Source of the DNA: a virus
Length of the DNA stretch: 38,901 nt
Virus record (IMG/VR): IMGVR_UViG_3300047444_000812
Coordinates: 1 to 38,901 of that record
Strand: one strand, 5' to 3'
The translations under genes and the position numbers were made by a program. Position 1 is the stretch's first letter. Every line of letters begins with the position of its first letter. The notes beneath the pieces were generated by a model. The model was not told the origin of the DNA, did not search any database, and saw nothing but the letters and a program-made list of their open reading frames with translations. Of this stretch, positions 24,414 to 32,687 are shown one piece after another.

Positions 24414-24626
24414 TCAGTCCCATAGATTCACCATCTGTCGTTGTTCTGCTTGGGGGGCCACCTCTAGCAACTGCACCAGGGTGCCGTGCGGAAGGATCGG
24501 TCCAAGGTCGGCGAGCCCGGGATTGGCGTTCAATACTTCCTCAGTGACGCCTGCAGTCCGGCCGTAGATTCGCCAGCAAATGGCATCGACGGTTTCGCCC
24601 TGGTTGGCGATCACGGCAGGAGTCAT
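24414..24626 (-). CDS. X: Tail protein X
   Basis: The 70-aa protein has the LysM-like gpX signature: QGETVDAICWRIYG and then NPGLADLGPILPHGT. It is a baseplate or hub-associated tail component. It overlaps the small gene upstream by four bases and follows L, as in P2. Confidence 0.92.
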   Translation of the reverse strand: MTPAVIANQGETVDAICWRIYGRTAGVTEEVLNANPGLADLGPILPHGTLVQLLEVAPQAEQRQMVNLWD

Positions 24627-24823
24627 TCGGCCACCCCGGAATCACTGACTTGATCTGGGTAGCACCAGCTACCATCGGGGGAGACCAGCGCACCGGGAGA
24701 GGTTCCAGTTTCGACTTGACGGCATACGGCAAAGCCAAGTGGGTGCATGATTTCTCGATTAATGCGCTCGAGTAATCCGAGGCGTGAGATTTCGTTCCAG
24801 TCGATAAGCTCGAGCTTTTCCAT
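24623..24823 (-). CDS. Hypothetical phage protein, 66 aa
   Basis: The product begins MEKLELIDWNEISRLGLLER and contains CRQVETGTSPGALVSPDGSW. ATG 24823 shares one base with the stop of L (TGATG), and GGAG lies eight bases upstream. Similar small proteins lie between L and X in other Pseudomonas P2-like phages. The function is not known. Confidence 0.8.
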   Translation of the reverse strand: MEKLELIDWNEISRLGLLERINREIMHPLGFAVCRQVETGTSPGALVSPDGSWCYPDQVSDSGVAE

Positions 24824-25287
24824 CACAACAGCTCCACGGTGGTGTGGCTGATACCGAGAATGCTGCGCAGCGCTTTTCGGGCATCACGGCGCAGTTGGTC
24901 AGCGCTGCTTTCTTCCTCAGTCACCTTCTTCTCGCCGCTATTGGTGGCATCAAAACTGCTGTAGCGCTCCACCAGCTCGGCCAGCGCGTTGCAGTAAATG
25001 ACGCGGCGGTATAGGTGCAGCAGCTGGCTTTCGTCTTTGATTTGTTCCGCTGGCACGTCGGACAGAGAAGCAAAGCCCAGGGCCTGCTTGGCGGCCCGGT
25101 AGCCGGCAAGCTCACGGTTTGCCTCGATCATGGCGTTGACGGTCGCGACCTCGAGGCGATCGTCAGTGACCGCATCGGTGATACGCATGGCGGCGCGCAA
25201 ATGCTGGCCGTCAATCTCTGGCCAGAAGGTGCCGTTGCCGATCGGGAAGGCGATAGTCGGGATACCGCCGGCGATAAATCCGCTCAT
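24823..25287 (-). CDS. L: Head completion/stabilisation protein L
   Basis: The 154-aa product begins MSGFIAGGIPTIAFPIGNGT and contains FWPEIDGQHLRAAMRITDAV, the gpL signature. It closes the DNA-filled capsid and prepares tail joining. It lies downstream of M after a 102-base gap in which nothing else is recognised. Confidence 0.92.
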   Translation of the reverse strand: MSGFIAGGIPTIAFPIGNGTFWPEIDGQHLRAAMRITDAVTDDRLEVATVNAMIEANRELAGYRAAKQALGFASLSDVPAEQIKDESQLLHLYRRVIYCNALAELVERYSSFDATNSGEKKVTEEESSADQLRRDARKALRSILGISHTTVELL

Positions 25288-25389
25288 GCTTGTCGCTCGA
25301 ATAGGTCGGCGGTGGTCGGGACTTCACAGCTGGGCAAGGAGTAAACCTGCTGATCCGCCCCGAGCCGCCGGGTGCGTGGGGACGCTCGG

Positions 25390-26091
25390 TTAACTGGCTG
25401 GGCCAGTGTGTTTCTTGAGGAGGCGCTCAGCGCGTTCCAGATCTTTCTTGCCACCGCAGCTGCTGTGCAGTTCGATGGCTCGTTTGAGTAGATCGATGCC
25501 GGCTTGCAATTGACCGGGTTGCCCAGGCTTCACGTCGTCGATGCCTTCCAAGGTGGCGCGGCCGAGGGCGAGCACGAGCTTGGCGCGGGCTTCGTCGGGC
25601 ATGTCCTGGTCTTCGGTCAGTACAGCGGTGTCAGTGAGGATCTCCAGCGGGAAGGTGCCGCCGGCCTTTTGAGCCTTGAGTGCGGCCGTGGCCACTTCTT
25701 CGGCCACCAAACAGCCGGTGGTGCGGTTGAAACGGTCCGGCATCATCAGGCCGTGTTTCAGGACGTACTCAGCGACCTGCAGTCCGCCAGCAAAGTCGCC
25801 CGCATCGAAGCGCCAGACCATGAGGGTGGTGACCACGTCGTCTTGGGCGCCCTGCCCAGCAGAAAGGACGCCGTCAACGTAGGGCACGTAATCGGGAAGC
25901 ATCTCGGTCTTGAGCTTCGCCTTGCCCTCTTGAGACTGCACCTGCTTCAGACGGAATTGGTCCTGCTGCAGTTTGGACAGCATGACCTCGTAACCGGTGG
26001 CACCTTCCATCAGGGCGGCCGGAGCGACGGCTGCGGCCTCCAGTGCTGCGCGTTTGCGCAGCTGGCTGCGTTGGGCAAGGGTCAGCGACAT
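25390..26091 (-). CDS. M: Terminase small subunit M
   Basis: The 233-aa product matches the P2 gpM family, with DVVTTLMVWRFDAGDFAGGL and LKHGLMMPDRFNRTTGCLVA. With the large subunit encoded at 28147, it cuts at cos and starts packaging. Confidence 0.93.
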   Translation of the reverse strand: MSLTLAQRSQLRKRAALEAAAVAPAALMEGATGYEVMLSKLQQDQFRLKQVQSQEGKAKLKTEMLPDYVPYVDGVLSAGQGAQDDVVTTLMVWRFDAGDFAGGLQVAEYVLKHGLMMPDRFNRTTGCLVAEEVATAALKAQKAGGTFPLEILTDTAVLTEDQDMPDEARAKLVLALGRATLEGIDDVKPGQPGQLQAGIDLLKRAIELHSSCGGKKDLERAERLLKKHTGPAS

Positions 26092-26094
26092 GGC

Positions 26095-27102
26095 TTATAC
26101 CCTCTCGATGTTTTCGACCAGGGCGATCAGGCCGAGGTCTTCGACGACATACGCCTCGTTCGAGGACTGGTAGTCGGCAACGCGGTCGTATTCCGGCTCG
26201 TCCTTGAGGTGACGACGGCGAGCGCTGGCCTGGTAGTAAATGGACAGGTTGCTCAGCGTGGTGATGAGTACGCCGCCCGAGATGAAGAACGGCGCGTCCT
26301 CGATCGGCAGTCCGCCCAGACGGCCTTTATTGACGATTTCGTCGGCGGCGTTTTCTTCCAGGTTGGAGGCGGCACCTTTTTCGACGGCCTTGAGTTGTTT
26401 CTCGTGCAGCAAAGCGCGGTCCACAATCACGACCAGATCTGGGCGTTTGCGGTGCCATGGGTCCAGCATCTGGATGGCATCGAACACCAGTCCATCGAGA
26501 GTTTTGTAGTCGCCGGTGGGGCCTACGGTGATCTTGCCCGGGGTGTCGCCCTCATCGAGCACGCGCTCCGGTGCCGCGACGCGGACTTTCTGCAACCACC
26601 CGATGTTGACGTCTTGCAACAGCGGGTTGGTCGACAGATTGGTGTCGACAGCGACGCTGGTGCCGTTGAAGCCGATCATGATCCGATCCAAGCCTTGGCG
26701 TTCAGCGATCGAGCTGGACAAGCGCGGCTGAAAATCGGGGAATTTGGCCCAGGCATCCAGTTTTGCGTAAGGGAACGCGGTGTCGAAGTTGGTTTTTTTG
26801 CAGCTGTAGGTGTCCTTGCTCAGCCCGCTGACATCACGCGGCTGACGCGGATTGTTCGCGCTGGTGTTGGTGCGGCCGGCGGTTGGACCATTAACGCCCA
26901 GCAGGATTGCTTCACCTTCGGCCTCATCGACCGGGATGATGTTGATCTTTTTCAGGAAGCCGCTGGACTCCTGAATCGCGCTTTCCAATTTTTGCTGCGG
27001 TGTCGGCGCGACGGTGAATTTCACTTCTACCGAGTCGACGCCGTTGATCTTGGCTTGCTGCGACAGGTAGCCGTTGAAGGCGATTCGAGTTTCTTTACGC
27101 AT
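26095..27102 (-). CDS. N: Major capsid protein N
   Basis: The 335-aa product begins MRKETRIAFNGYLSQQAKIN and matches P2 gpN. GGAGAG precedes ATG 27102. In P2 it is processed by the O-encoded protease during head maturation. Confidence 0.95.
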   Translation of the reverse strand: MRKETRIAFNGYLSQQAKINGVDSVEVKFTVAPTPQQKLESAIQESSGFLKKINIIPVDEAEGEAILLGVNGPTAGRTNTSANNPRQPRDVSGLSKDTYSCKKTNFDTAFPYAKLDAWAKFPDFQPRLSSSIAERQGLDRIMIGFNGTSVAVDTNLSTNPLLQDVNIGWLQKVRVAAPERVLDEGDTPGKITVGPTGDYKTLDGLVFDAIQMLDPWHRKRPDLVVIVDRALLHEKQLKAVEKGAASNLEENAADEIVNKGRLGGLPIEDAPFFISGGVLITTLSNLSIYYQASARRRHLKDEPEYDRVADYQSSNEAYVVEDLGLIALVENIERV

Positions 27103-27140
27103 GGTGCTCTCCGAACTGGTAAGGGGCTGCGACGGGGGGA

Positions 27141-27995
27141 TCAGTAGTCAGCGAGGGCTTGCCCGTTACCGCCGGAAAGGGGCGGTCGGGGTTGCTGACT
27201 GAGGTCCTCGGTGGCGCCGAGGTGCTTGACCAGGTCGGCGAACGCGGTGTCGAGCTTTTCGAACTTGGCTTCCAATTCCTGGCGGGCTTTCTGTTCAGCG
27301 GCGAAGGCTTCGGCCTGTTCGCTGCCGTGGGTGGCCAGGCTTTCGATCAGTTCGCCCAGGGCGGCGAAGCTGGTGGCGTCCTTGCCTTCCTTTTCCTTGC
27401 TCTTGCCTAGGAGCTCGCCGACTTTCTCTTTGAGTGCGGCAAACATGCCGGTAGGGTCGGTGACTTCCTCGAATTCCAGGGCGGTTTCTTCCGCCGCTGA
27501 GAACAGGTTGTCCTTGTCCTGTTTGCGTTTGGTCAGGATGCCGTGCTGAGCGCTGAAGGACAGTGCCTCGGTGCCCAGACTGGCGGGGGTATCGGTGATG
27601 GCGAGGCCGACCAGGTAGGCCTTGCCGCTGTCAGCGAATTTCGGTTGAACCTCGATCGAGGTGTAGATCTTCTGGCCTGCTTTGTTCAGGGCCAGCAGCG
27701 CGTCATTGGGTTGAAGTTGGGCGAACAGGGCCAGCTTCTTGACCCCGGCAATCTCGACTTCTTCGGCCTTCAGCGCCAGAACATCGCCATACGCACCGAA
27801 TTCACCGCCGGGCATGTAGCCCTTGATGTGCTCGCAGTTCATCCGAGCGCCGTAGGTGTTCGGGCTGTAGGTGTTGGCCATGTCCTCGATCCAGCCGCGC
27901 TCGATATTGCGCCCATCGGTGGTGGCGCCTTCAACGGCGATGCGGGTCCATTTGGAGCGGTATTTCTTGGCTGGGGTATCGGTCTTGCCGGCCAT
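27141..27995 (-). CDS. O: Capsid scaffolding protein and maturation protease O
   Basis: The 284-aa protein begins MAGKTDTPAKKYRSKWTRIA. It has an N-terminal serine-protease domain (NTYGARMNCEHIKGYMPGGE) and a C-terminal coiled-coil scaffold (residues about 200-265). ATG 27995 is chosen for its GAGGA eight bases upstream; 28010 is an alternative. It starts the O-N-M-L late unit, divergent from the terminase ATPase. Confidence 0.93.
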   Translation of the reverse strand: MAGKTDTPAKKYRSKWTRIAVEGATTDGRNIERGWIEDMANTYSPNTYGARMNCEHIKGYMPGGEFGAYGDVLALKAEEVEIAGVKKLALFAQLQPNDALLALNKAGQKIYTSIEVQPKFADSGKAYLVGLAITDTPASLGTEALSFSAQHGILTKRKQDKDNLFSAAEETALEFEEVTDPTGMFAALKEKVGELLGKSKEKEGKDATSFAALGELIESLATHGSEQAEAFAAEQKARQELEAKFEKLDTAFADLVKHLGATEDLSQQPRPPLSGGNGQALADY

Positions 27996-28079
27996 GCTGG
28001 GAGTCCTCATTGCGGTGGCGTTGTGCCTGGCGATGAGGGCATGGTCGGCATCGCGCGATGGCGCGGCAATGTGGGGGAC

Positions 28080-28100
28080 TTGTAGCGGGGCGCCTTACAG
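28080..28100. promoter_or_regulatory. Candidate Ogr operator in the O / terminase divergence
   Basis: TTGTA-N11-TACAG is followed by GGGCGCGG, as at 14817. It lies between the divergent O and P genes, which in P2 are both driven by Ogr-dependent promoters. Only one copy is seen here, so it may serve both directions. Confidence 0.65.
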
Positions 28101-28146
28101 GGCGCGGAGATAGGGCCACGCGCGCGCGAACGGCAGCATCTGCGCC

Positions 28147-29901
28147 ATGAACTCTATCGTCGAACTACCTACTGATCACCGCCGGCATGCCAAGCACCTG
28201 TATTGGCAGGGATACCGTGTGTGCGAGATTGCCGAGCTGATCGGCGAGAAGGAAAAGACCCTTCACAGTTGGAAGGCTCGCGACGAATGGGACCGGGCCA
28301 CGCCGCTCGAGCGTATCCAGGCAGCCACTGAGGCCCGCTTGGTGCAACTGATCCTCAAGGACCCCAAGTCCGGCGCGGACTACAAGGAAATCGATCTGCT
28401 CCACCGGCAATTGGAGCGGCAATCCCGAATTCAGCGCTACCAGGGCGGTGGTACCGAGACAGACCTCAACCCTGAACTGGCCAAGCGCAACGCCGGGGAG
28501 AAGCGTAAGCCCAAGCGCAACGACATCCCAGAGGAAGCGGTCGAGAAGTTGATCGAGGCGTTTCTTGAGGGGTGTTTCGACTACCAGAAAGACTGGTACC
28601 GCGCGGGCAATCAACGCACACGCGCCATTCTGAAAAGCCGCCAGATCGGCGCGACGTACTATTTCGCCCGGGAGGCGCTGATCGATGCGCTGACCACTGG
28701 CCGCAACCAGATATTCCTGTCGGCCAGCAAGGCGCAAGCGCACATTTTCAAGGCCTACATCCAAGCCTTCGCCCGCGAGGTGGTGGACATCGATCTCACC
28801 GGTGATCCGATCATTTTGCCGAACGGCGCCGAACTGCATTTCCTTGGTACCAACGCCCGGACGGCCCAGGGTTATCACGGCAATTTCTATTTCGACGAAT
28901 TCTTCTGGACCTTCAAGTTCAACGAACTGAACAAGGTCGCCTCCGGCATGGCGATGCAGAAGCAATACCGCCGGACGTACTTCTCGACGCCGAGCTCGAT
29001 GGCGCATGAGGCCTATACCTTCTGGACCGGGGAGCGCTTCAACAAGGGCAAGCCGACCGCCCAGCAATTGAAGTTGGACGTCAGCCATGACGCCCTGCAG
29101 CAAGGCAAACTCTGCGACGACCGGATCTGGCGTCAGATCGTCACCATCCTGGATGCGGAAGAAAGGGGCTGCGACCTGTTCGACATCGACGAGCTGCGGC
29201 TCGAATACGATGCGGCGGCGTTCCAGAACCTGCTGATGTGCCAGTTTGTCGACGACGGCGCGAGCATCTTCCCCCTGAACATGTTGCAGCCGTGCATGGT
29301 GGACAGTTGGTCGATCTGGACCGACTACCAACCCTTCGCCGCCAGACCCTTCGCCGATCGGCAGGTGTGGGTTGGGTATGACCCGGCAGAGTCGGGCGAC
29401 ACCGCCGGCTTGATCGTGGTCGCACCGCCACTGGTACCGGGCGGCAAATTCCGCGTGCTGGAGCGTCACCAGTTCCGTGGCATGGACTTCGCCGCCCAGG
29501 CCGAGACGATTCGCCAGGTTACGCGGCGTTACTGGGTCACCTACATCGGCATCGACACCACCGGCCTTGGCAGTGCCGTAGCGCAGCTGGTGCGCCAATT
29601 CTTCCCCGCGCTGCGCACGTTCTCCTACAGCCCCGAGGTCAAGACCCGTCTGGTGATGAAGGCATGGGACGTGATCAGCAAGGGACGGCTGGAGTTCGAT
29701 GCCGGCTGGACGGATTTGGCCCAGTCGCTGATGGCCATCCGCAAGACAGTCACCGCCGGTGGGCGTCAGTTCACCTACACCGCCGGACGTACCGATAACA
29801 CCGGCCACGCCGATCTGGCGTGGGCACTCTTTCATGCATTGCACAACGAGCCGCTGGAAGGCCAGACCGTGGCCAACACCGGTTTTATGGAGATTTACTG
29901 A
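28147..29901 (+). CDS. P: Terminase large subunit P (ATPase)
   Basis: The 584-aa packaging motor has an N-terminal helix-turn-helix (YRVCEIAELIGEKEKTLHSW). A Walker A-like KSRQIGATYY lies near residue 163 and Walker B YFDEFFW near 247. A C-terminal nuclease region begins near residue 410 (VGYDPAESGDTAGL). The stop overlaps the portal start as TGATG. Confidence 0.95.
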   Translation: MNSIVELPTDHRRHAKHLYWQGYRVCEIAELIGEKEKTLHSWKARDEWDRATPLERIQAATEARLVQLILKDPKSGADYKEIDLLHRQLERQSRIQRYQGGGTETDLNPELAKRNAGEKRKPKRNDIPEEAVEKLIEAFLEGCFDYQKDWYRAGNQRTRAILKSRQIGATYYFAREALIDALTTGRNQIFLSASKAQAHIFKAYIQAFAREVVDIDLTGDPIILPNGAELHFLGTNARTAQGYHGNFYFDEFFWTFKFNELNKVASGMAMQKQYRRTYFSTPSSMAHEAYTFWTGERFNKGKPTAQQLKLDVSHDALQQGKLCDDRIWRQIVTILDAEERGCDLFDIDELRLEYDAAAFQNLLMCQFVDDGASIFPLNMLQPCMVDSWSIWTDYQPFAARPFADRQVWVGYDPAESGDTAGLIVVAPPLVPGGKFRVLERHQFRGMDFAAQAETIRQVTRRYWVTYIGIDTTGLGSAVAQLVRQFFPALRTFSYSPEVKTRLVMKAWDVISKGRLEFDAGWTDLAQSLMAIRKTVTAGGRQFTYTAGRTDNTGHADLAWALFHALHNEPLEGQTVANTGFMEIY

Positions 29902-30956
29902 TGAGCAGCCGCCGCAATCGCCGCCAGGTACAGCCCGCCGCATCTCAATCAATCGAAGGTGAACACCTGGCCCAGGCCGGGGGCGGTCAGTCGATGGCAT
30001 TCACCTTCGGCGATCCGGTACCGGTGCTCGATGGCAAGGAAATCCTCGACTACCTGGAGTGCTGGTCAAACGGCCGCTGGTACGAGCCGCCGGTATCGCT
30101 GGATGGGCTGGCGAAGTCCTCGAAGGCAAGCGTGTATCTGCAGTCGGGACTGATCTTCAAACGCAATGCTTTGGCCCGCACGTTCGTCCCGCACCGCCTT
30201 CTGAGCCGGCAGGCCTTCGAACAGATCGTCATGGATTGGGGCTGGTCGGGAAACCTCTACCTGGAGAAGCGCGACAACATGCTCCGGCAGGCCTTGGGCT
30301 TAAAGCCCTGCCTGGCGAAGTACATCCGCCGTGGCGTCGACCTGGACACTTACTACCAGGTGCAAGGCTGGAAGGATGAACACGAATTCAAGCCTGGGAG
30401 CGTATGTCACCTGCGGGTGGCGGACATCAACCAGGAAATCTACGGGCTGCCGGAATGGCTCCCGGCTTTGCAGAGTGCGCTGCTCAATGAAAGCGCCACG
30501 CTGTTCCGCCGCAAGTACTACCAGAACGGCAGCCATGCGGGATTCATCATGTACATGACCGACGCCGCCCAGAACGAGGATTTCGTCAACGATTTGCGGA
30601 CGGCGATGAAGAACAGCAAAGGCCCGGGCAACTTCCGCAACCTATTCATGTACGCACCTGGTGGCAAGAAGGATGGCCTGCAGCTGATTCCGATCAGCGA
30701 GGTGGCCGCCAAGGATGACTTCGGTGCGATCAAAAATATCAGCCGCGACGATCAGCTCGCGATGTTGCGTATACCACCTCAATTGATGGGGGTGGTTCCA
30801 CAAAACGCTGGGGGCTTTGGATCGATCCGCGATGCGGCTCAGGTTTGGGCTGTCAACGAGCTGGAGCCGGAGCAAGCCAGGCTGCTGCAGATCAATGATT
30901 GGCTGGGAGAGGAGGTGGTGAGCTTCCGGCCATATGAGGTACCGGCGCAAGGGTGA
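29901..30956 (+). CDS. Q: Portal protein Q
   Basis: The 351-aa product begins MSSRRNRRQVQPAASQSIEG and matches the P2 portal family, with FGDPVPVLDGKEILDYLECW and MYAPGGKKDGLQLIPISEVA. It forms the head vertex through which DNA is packaged. ATG 29901 overlaps the P stop by one base. Confidence 0.95.
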   Translation: MSSRRNRRQVQPAASQSIEGEHLAQAGGGQSMAFTFGDPVPVLDGKEILDYLECWSNGRWYEPPVSLDGLAKSSKASVYLQSGLIFKRNALARTFVPHRLLSRQAFEQIVMDWGWSGNLYLEKRDNMLRQALGLKPCLAKYIRRGVDLDTYYQVQGWKDEHEFKPGSVCHLRVADINQEIYGLPEWLPALQSALLNESATLFRRKYYQNGSHAGFIMYMTDAAQNEDFVNDLRTAMKNSKGPGNFRNLFMYAPGGKKDGLQLIPISEVAAKDDFGAIKNISRDDQLAMLRIPPQLMGVVPQNAGGFGSIRDAAQVWAVNELEPEQARLLQINDWLGEEVVSFRPYEVPAQG

Positions 30957-30982
30957 AATCCCCTGCGCAGTGAACGAGGCGA

Positions 30983-31008
30983 CGGGCTGGTGGTGGAACA
31001 CCAGCCCG
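30983..31008 (+). repeat. Strong hairpin after the portal gene
   Basis: CGGGCTGGTG-GTGGAA-CACCAGCCCG is a perfect 10-bp stem 27 bases after the portal stop. There is no T-run, so it is more likely a 3'-end stability or processing element than an intrinsic terminator. Confidence 0.55.
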
Positions 31009-31045
31009 ACGTCGAAACGCTCGAGCTAGCCGAGTGATCCAACCG

Positions 31046-31080
31046 AGGCCTCGCCCCTCTGCGCAGGGGGGGCGAAGCCT
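31046..31080 (+). repeat. Second hairpin, upstream of the methylase gene
   Basis: AGGC-C-TCGCCCC and GGGGCGA-A-GCCT pair with a single symmetric bulge around a 10-base loop. It ends 34 bases before the methylase start and could modulate its expression. Confidence 0.5.
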
Positions 31081-31113
31081 AAGCGAATCCATAGACAGAG
31101 ACAAGGATCACTT

Positions 31114-31878
31114 ATGTCGCAACCGATTTTCCCTTGGATGGGCGGCAAGCGCCGCATGGCAAAACACATTCTCCCTGAGTTCCCTGAGCACGAATGCTAC
31201 GTCGAGCCGTTCTGCGGTGGCGCAGCATTGTTCTTCATGAAAGAGCAGAGTCATGTGGAAGTAATCAACGACTTCGATGGTGAGGTAGTCAACCTGTACC
31301 GGGTGGTGGCGCATCACCTGGAGGAGTTGGTCCGGCATTTTCGCTGGTCGCTGGTCAGCCGAAAGATGTTCGAGTGGACCAACATGCAGATCCCAGAAAC
31401 GCTGACGGACATCCAAAGGGCGGCGCGGTTTTTCTACCTGCAGCAGCAATGCTTCGGTGCGAAGCCCACAGGTCGCACCTTCGGAACCGCTACCACTTCG
31501 CCGCCCCGGCTGAATCTGTTGCGTATCGAGGAAAAGCTCAGCGAGGCGCACCTACGGCTGGCCAGGACCACCATCGAGCACCTCGACTGGAAAGAATGCG
31601 TCCGCCGGTACGATCGCCCGCACACCTTGTTCTATCTCGATCCGCCTTATTGGGAAACAGCGGGGTACGCACCTGGTGGCTTCAGTTTCGAGCAGTACCA
31701 GGTCATGGCTGAACTGGCTGCATCGATCAAGGGCCGCATGATCATTTCAATCAATGACCACCCGCAAATCCGGGAAGTCTTCGCGGGGCTTCGGCTAAAG
31801 GAAGTGGCGTTCCGGCATATGGTTGGCGGGCAGGGTGGCAAGCAGGCCAATGAGTTGATTTATTTCAACTGGTCATAG
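31114..31878 (+). CDS. DNA adenine methylase, D12 class (Dam-like)
   Basis: The 254-aa enzyme has motif I-like PWMGGKRRMA (residues 7-16) and VEPFCGGAAL, and the catalytic DPPY in LFYLDPPYWE near residue 173. It methylates adenine N6, by family probably in GATC. An AAGGA lies upstream. It may protect phage DNA from restriction, regulate phage genes or mark cos. It is a common accessory gene beside the portal in phiCTX-like phages. Confidence 0.92.
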   Translation: MSQPIFPWMGGKRRMAKHILPEFPEHECYVEPFCGGAALFFMKEQSHVEVINDFDGEVVNLYRVVAHHLEELVRHFRWSLVSRKMFEWTNMQIPETLTDIQRAARFFYLQQQCFGAKPTGRTFGTATTSPPRLNLLRIEEKLSEAHLRLARTTIEHLDWKECVRRYDRPHTLFYLDPPYWETAGYAPGGFSFEQYQVMAELAASIKGRMIISINDHPQIREVFAGLRLKEVAFRHMVGGQGGKQANELIYFNWS

Positions 31879-31914
31879 GCGCACCAAACAGGCACTGAGC
31901 TGAATGACTTTACT

Positions 31915-31936
31915 GCCGCCTTCGGGCGGCTTTTTT
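31915..31936 (+). terminator. Terminator after the methylase gene
   Basis: GCCGCC-TTCG-GGCGGC is followed by TTTTTT. It ends the rightward P-Q-methylase unit. Confidence 0.88.
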
Positions 31937-31938
31937 GT

Positions 31939-31972
31939 GGGCAAAAAAAACCGCCTCAGCCGAAGTTGAAGC
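31939..31972 (-). terminator. Terminator of a minus-strand small unit
   Basis: On the minus strand, CCGCTT and AGGCGG flank a short loop and are followed by eight T. It faces the methylase terminator and lies just after the 33-aa ORF, which supports a separate leftward transcript. Confidence 0.6.
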
Positions 31973-31990
31973 GGTCCATCCTGTCGACCT

Positions 31991-32092
31991 TATTGCAGGT
32001 CGTCGAAGCGATCCCGCAGCAGTTCAAAGACGTGCTGAACACGTACACAAACCACCACGAAATCCCACGCATGTTTCAAAAACTTCAACATG
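31991..32092 (-). CDS. Small 33-aa hydrophobic peptide
   Basis: The minus strand has GGAGG eight bases before an ATG that opens MLKFLKHAWDFVVVCVRVQH and ends at a TAA near 31991. The peptide is basic at its start, hydrophobic in the middle and has an acidic end. A T-rich terminator follows at 31939-31972. It resembles small membrane peptides in size and layout, but no family is recognised. Confidence 0.4.
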
Positions 32093-32158
32093 CTTGGCCC
32101 TCCCGTAGCTGGGCCAGACCTCCAGCGCGCTTATCCCGGAACACGCACGCCTTTTGGA

Positions 32159-32175
32159 AACACACCACGCGTTCC
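32159..32175. repeat. 17-bp direct repeat, copy 1
   Basis: CACACCACGCGTTCCCT occurs here and again at 32577-32593, followed in each case by (A/G)TGAG. The sequence around copy 1 reads on plus as THHAFPMRW..., part of an open frame with an NPARLPRAVW stretch like that of Icd/Ash-type phage proteins. That similarity is recalled, not tested. Confidence 0.55.
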
Positions 32176-32177
32176 CT

Positions 32178-32378
32178 ATGAGGTGGCTAAGCCTGTGGCC
32201 CCCCTCTAATCCGGCACGGCTTCCTAGGGCCGTGTGGGGAGGTCCGGATTCACGTTCAACACCGCGTGAATTCTGGCCCGATGTTAACGAATTTTTCCCC
32301 GCCGTGGTGCGGCGAAATGGGTCACAGATGAATGACGGCCGACTTTCTTCGGTCGGAGCGTTGGTTTACATGGCTTAG
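32178..32378 (+). CDS. Possible Icd/Ash-like small ORF
   Basis: A plus frame reads MRWLSLWPPSNPARLPRAVW and ends MNDGRLSSVGALVYMA at 32378. The NPARLPRAVW motif recalls the Ash or Icd-like (host division inhibitor) proteins of P4-type elements. No clear ribosome site is present and the same DNA is full of hairpins, so this could be a relic or a non-coding region instead. Confidence 0.3.
   Translation: MRWLSLWPPSNPARLPRAVWGGPDSRSTPREFWPDVNEFFPAVVRRNGSQMNDGRLSSVGALVYMA
32209..32365. repeat. Cluster of stem-loops
   Basis: Four inverted repeats lie in succession. The first is AATCCGG...CCGGATT enclosing CACGGC...GCCGTG. The others are TTCACG...CGTGAA, CGCCG-TGGTG-CGGCG and CCGAC-TTTCTTC-GGTCGG. 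The density exceeds that of the surrounding DNA. This may be a structured RNA or a protein-binding region. Confidence 0.45.
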
Positions 32379-32449
32379 ACGCGTGTTGACCGAACGATAA
32401 ATTTTTTCTATTTATTTTGGCGCTGTTTATTTTTGCTCACGGAATAACC

Positions 32450-32484
32450 AAAAAGCCCCCAGCCCTTGCCCACCGGGGGCTCTG
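32450..32484 (-). terminator. Minus-strand terminator
   Basis: AGCCCCC and GGGGGCT form a 7-bp stem, followed on the minus strand by TTTTT. It would end a short leftward transcript starting near 32550, in which no convincing gene is seen. A small RNA is possible. Confidence 0.6.
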
Positions 32485-32490
32485 CGCGCC

Positions 32491-32507
32491 GGTATCAAAC
32501 TGATACC
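32491..32507. promoter_or_regulatory. Perfect palindrome, probable operator
   Basis: GGTATCA-AAC-TGATACC has 7-bp perfect arms, typical of a repressor site. It lies within the presumed short leftward unit that ends at 32450. Confidence 0.5.
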
Positions 32508-32576
32508 AGATAGACGTCACACACCGCCAATCGTTAATTATTGCCACTGCAAGTGCCACCTTGTAATCTCTTGTGC

Positions 32577-32593
32577 ACACCACGCGTTCCCTG
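32577..32593. repeat. 17-bp direct repeat, copy 2
   Basis: This is the second copy of CACACCACGCGTTCCCT, 418 bases from the first. The downstream sequence differs but is also C-rich. Confidence 0.55.
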
Positions 32594-32635
32594 TGAGCGT
32601 GCCGGTCCGGCCCCTAACTGGACTGGCAAGAAAAA

Positions 32636-32662
32636 GCCGCCCTCCTAAGGCGGCTTTTTTTT
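32636..32662. terminator. Bidirectional terminator
   Basis: GCCGCC and GGCGGC flank a 7-base loop, with A5 before and T8 after, so it can stop transcription from both sides. It closes the leftward three-gene unit 33410-32688. Confidence 0.85.
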
Positions 32663-32687
32663 ACCCTTCGTTTGCCCGCATGATGCG

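Noticed and set aside
25504-27147. Plus-strand frame of 547 codons opposite the M and N genes
   Set aside because: It is the antisense of the terminase small subunit and capsid genes and contains no protein-like motifs.
28165-30000. Minus-strand frame of 611 codons opposite the terminase ATPase gene
   Set aside because: It is the antisense of a gene with clear Walker motifs and P2 synteny.
32286-32305. TTTTTCCCCGCC as a possible cos
   Set aside because: It matches only the central part of the P2 end, while 33615-33633 matches over more positions and in the right orientation.
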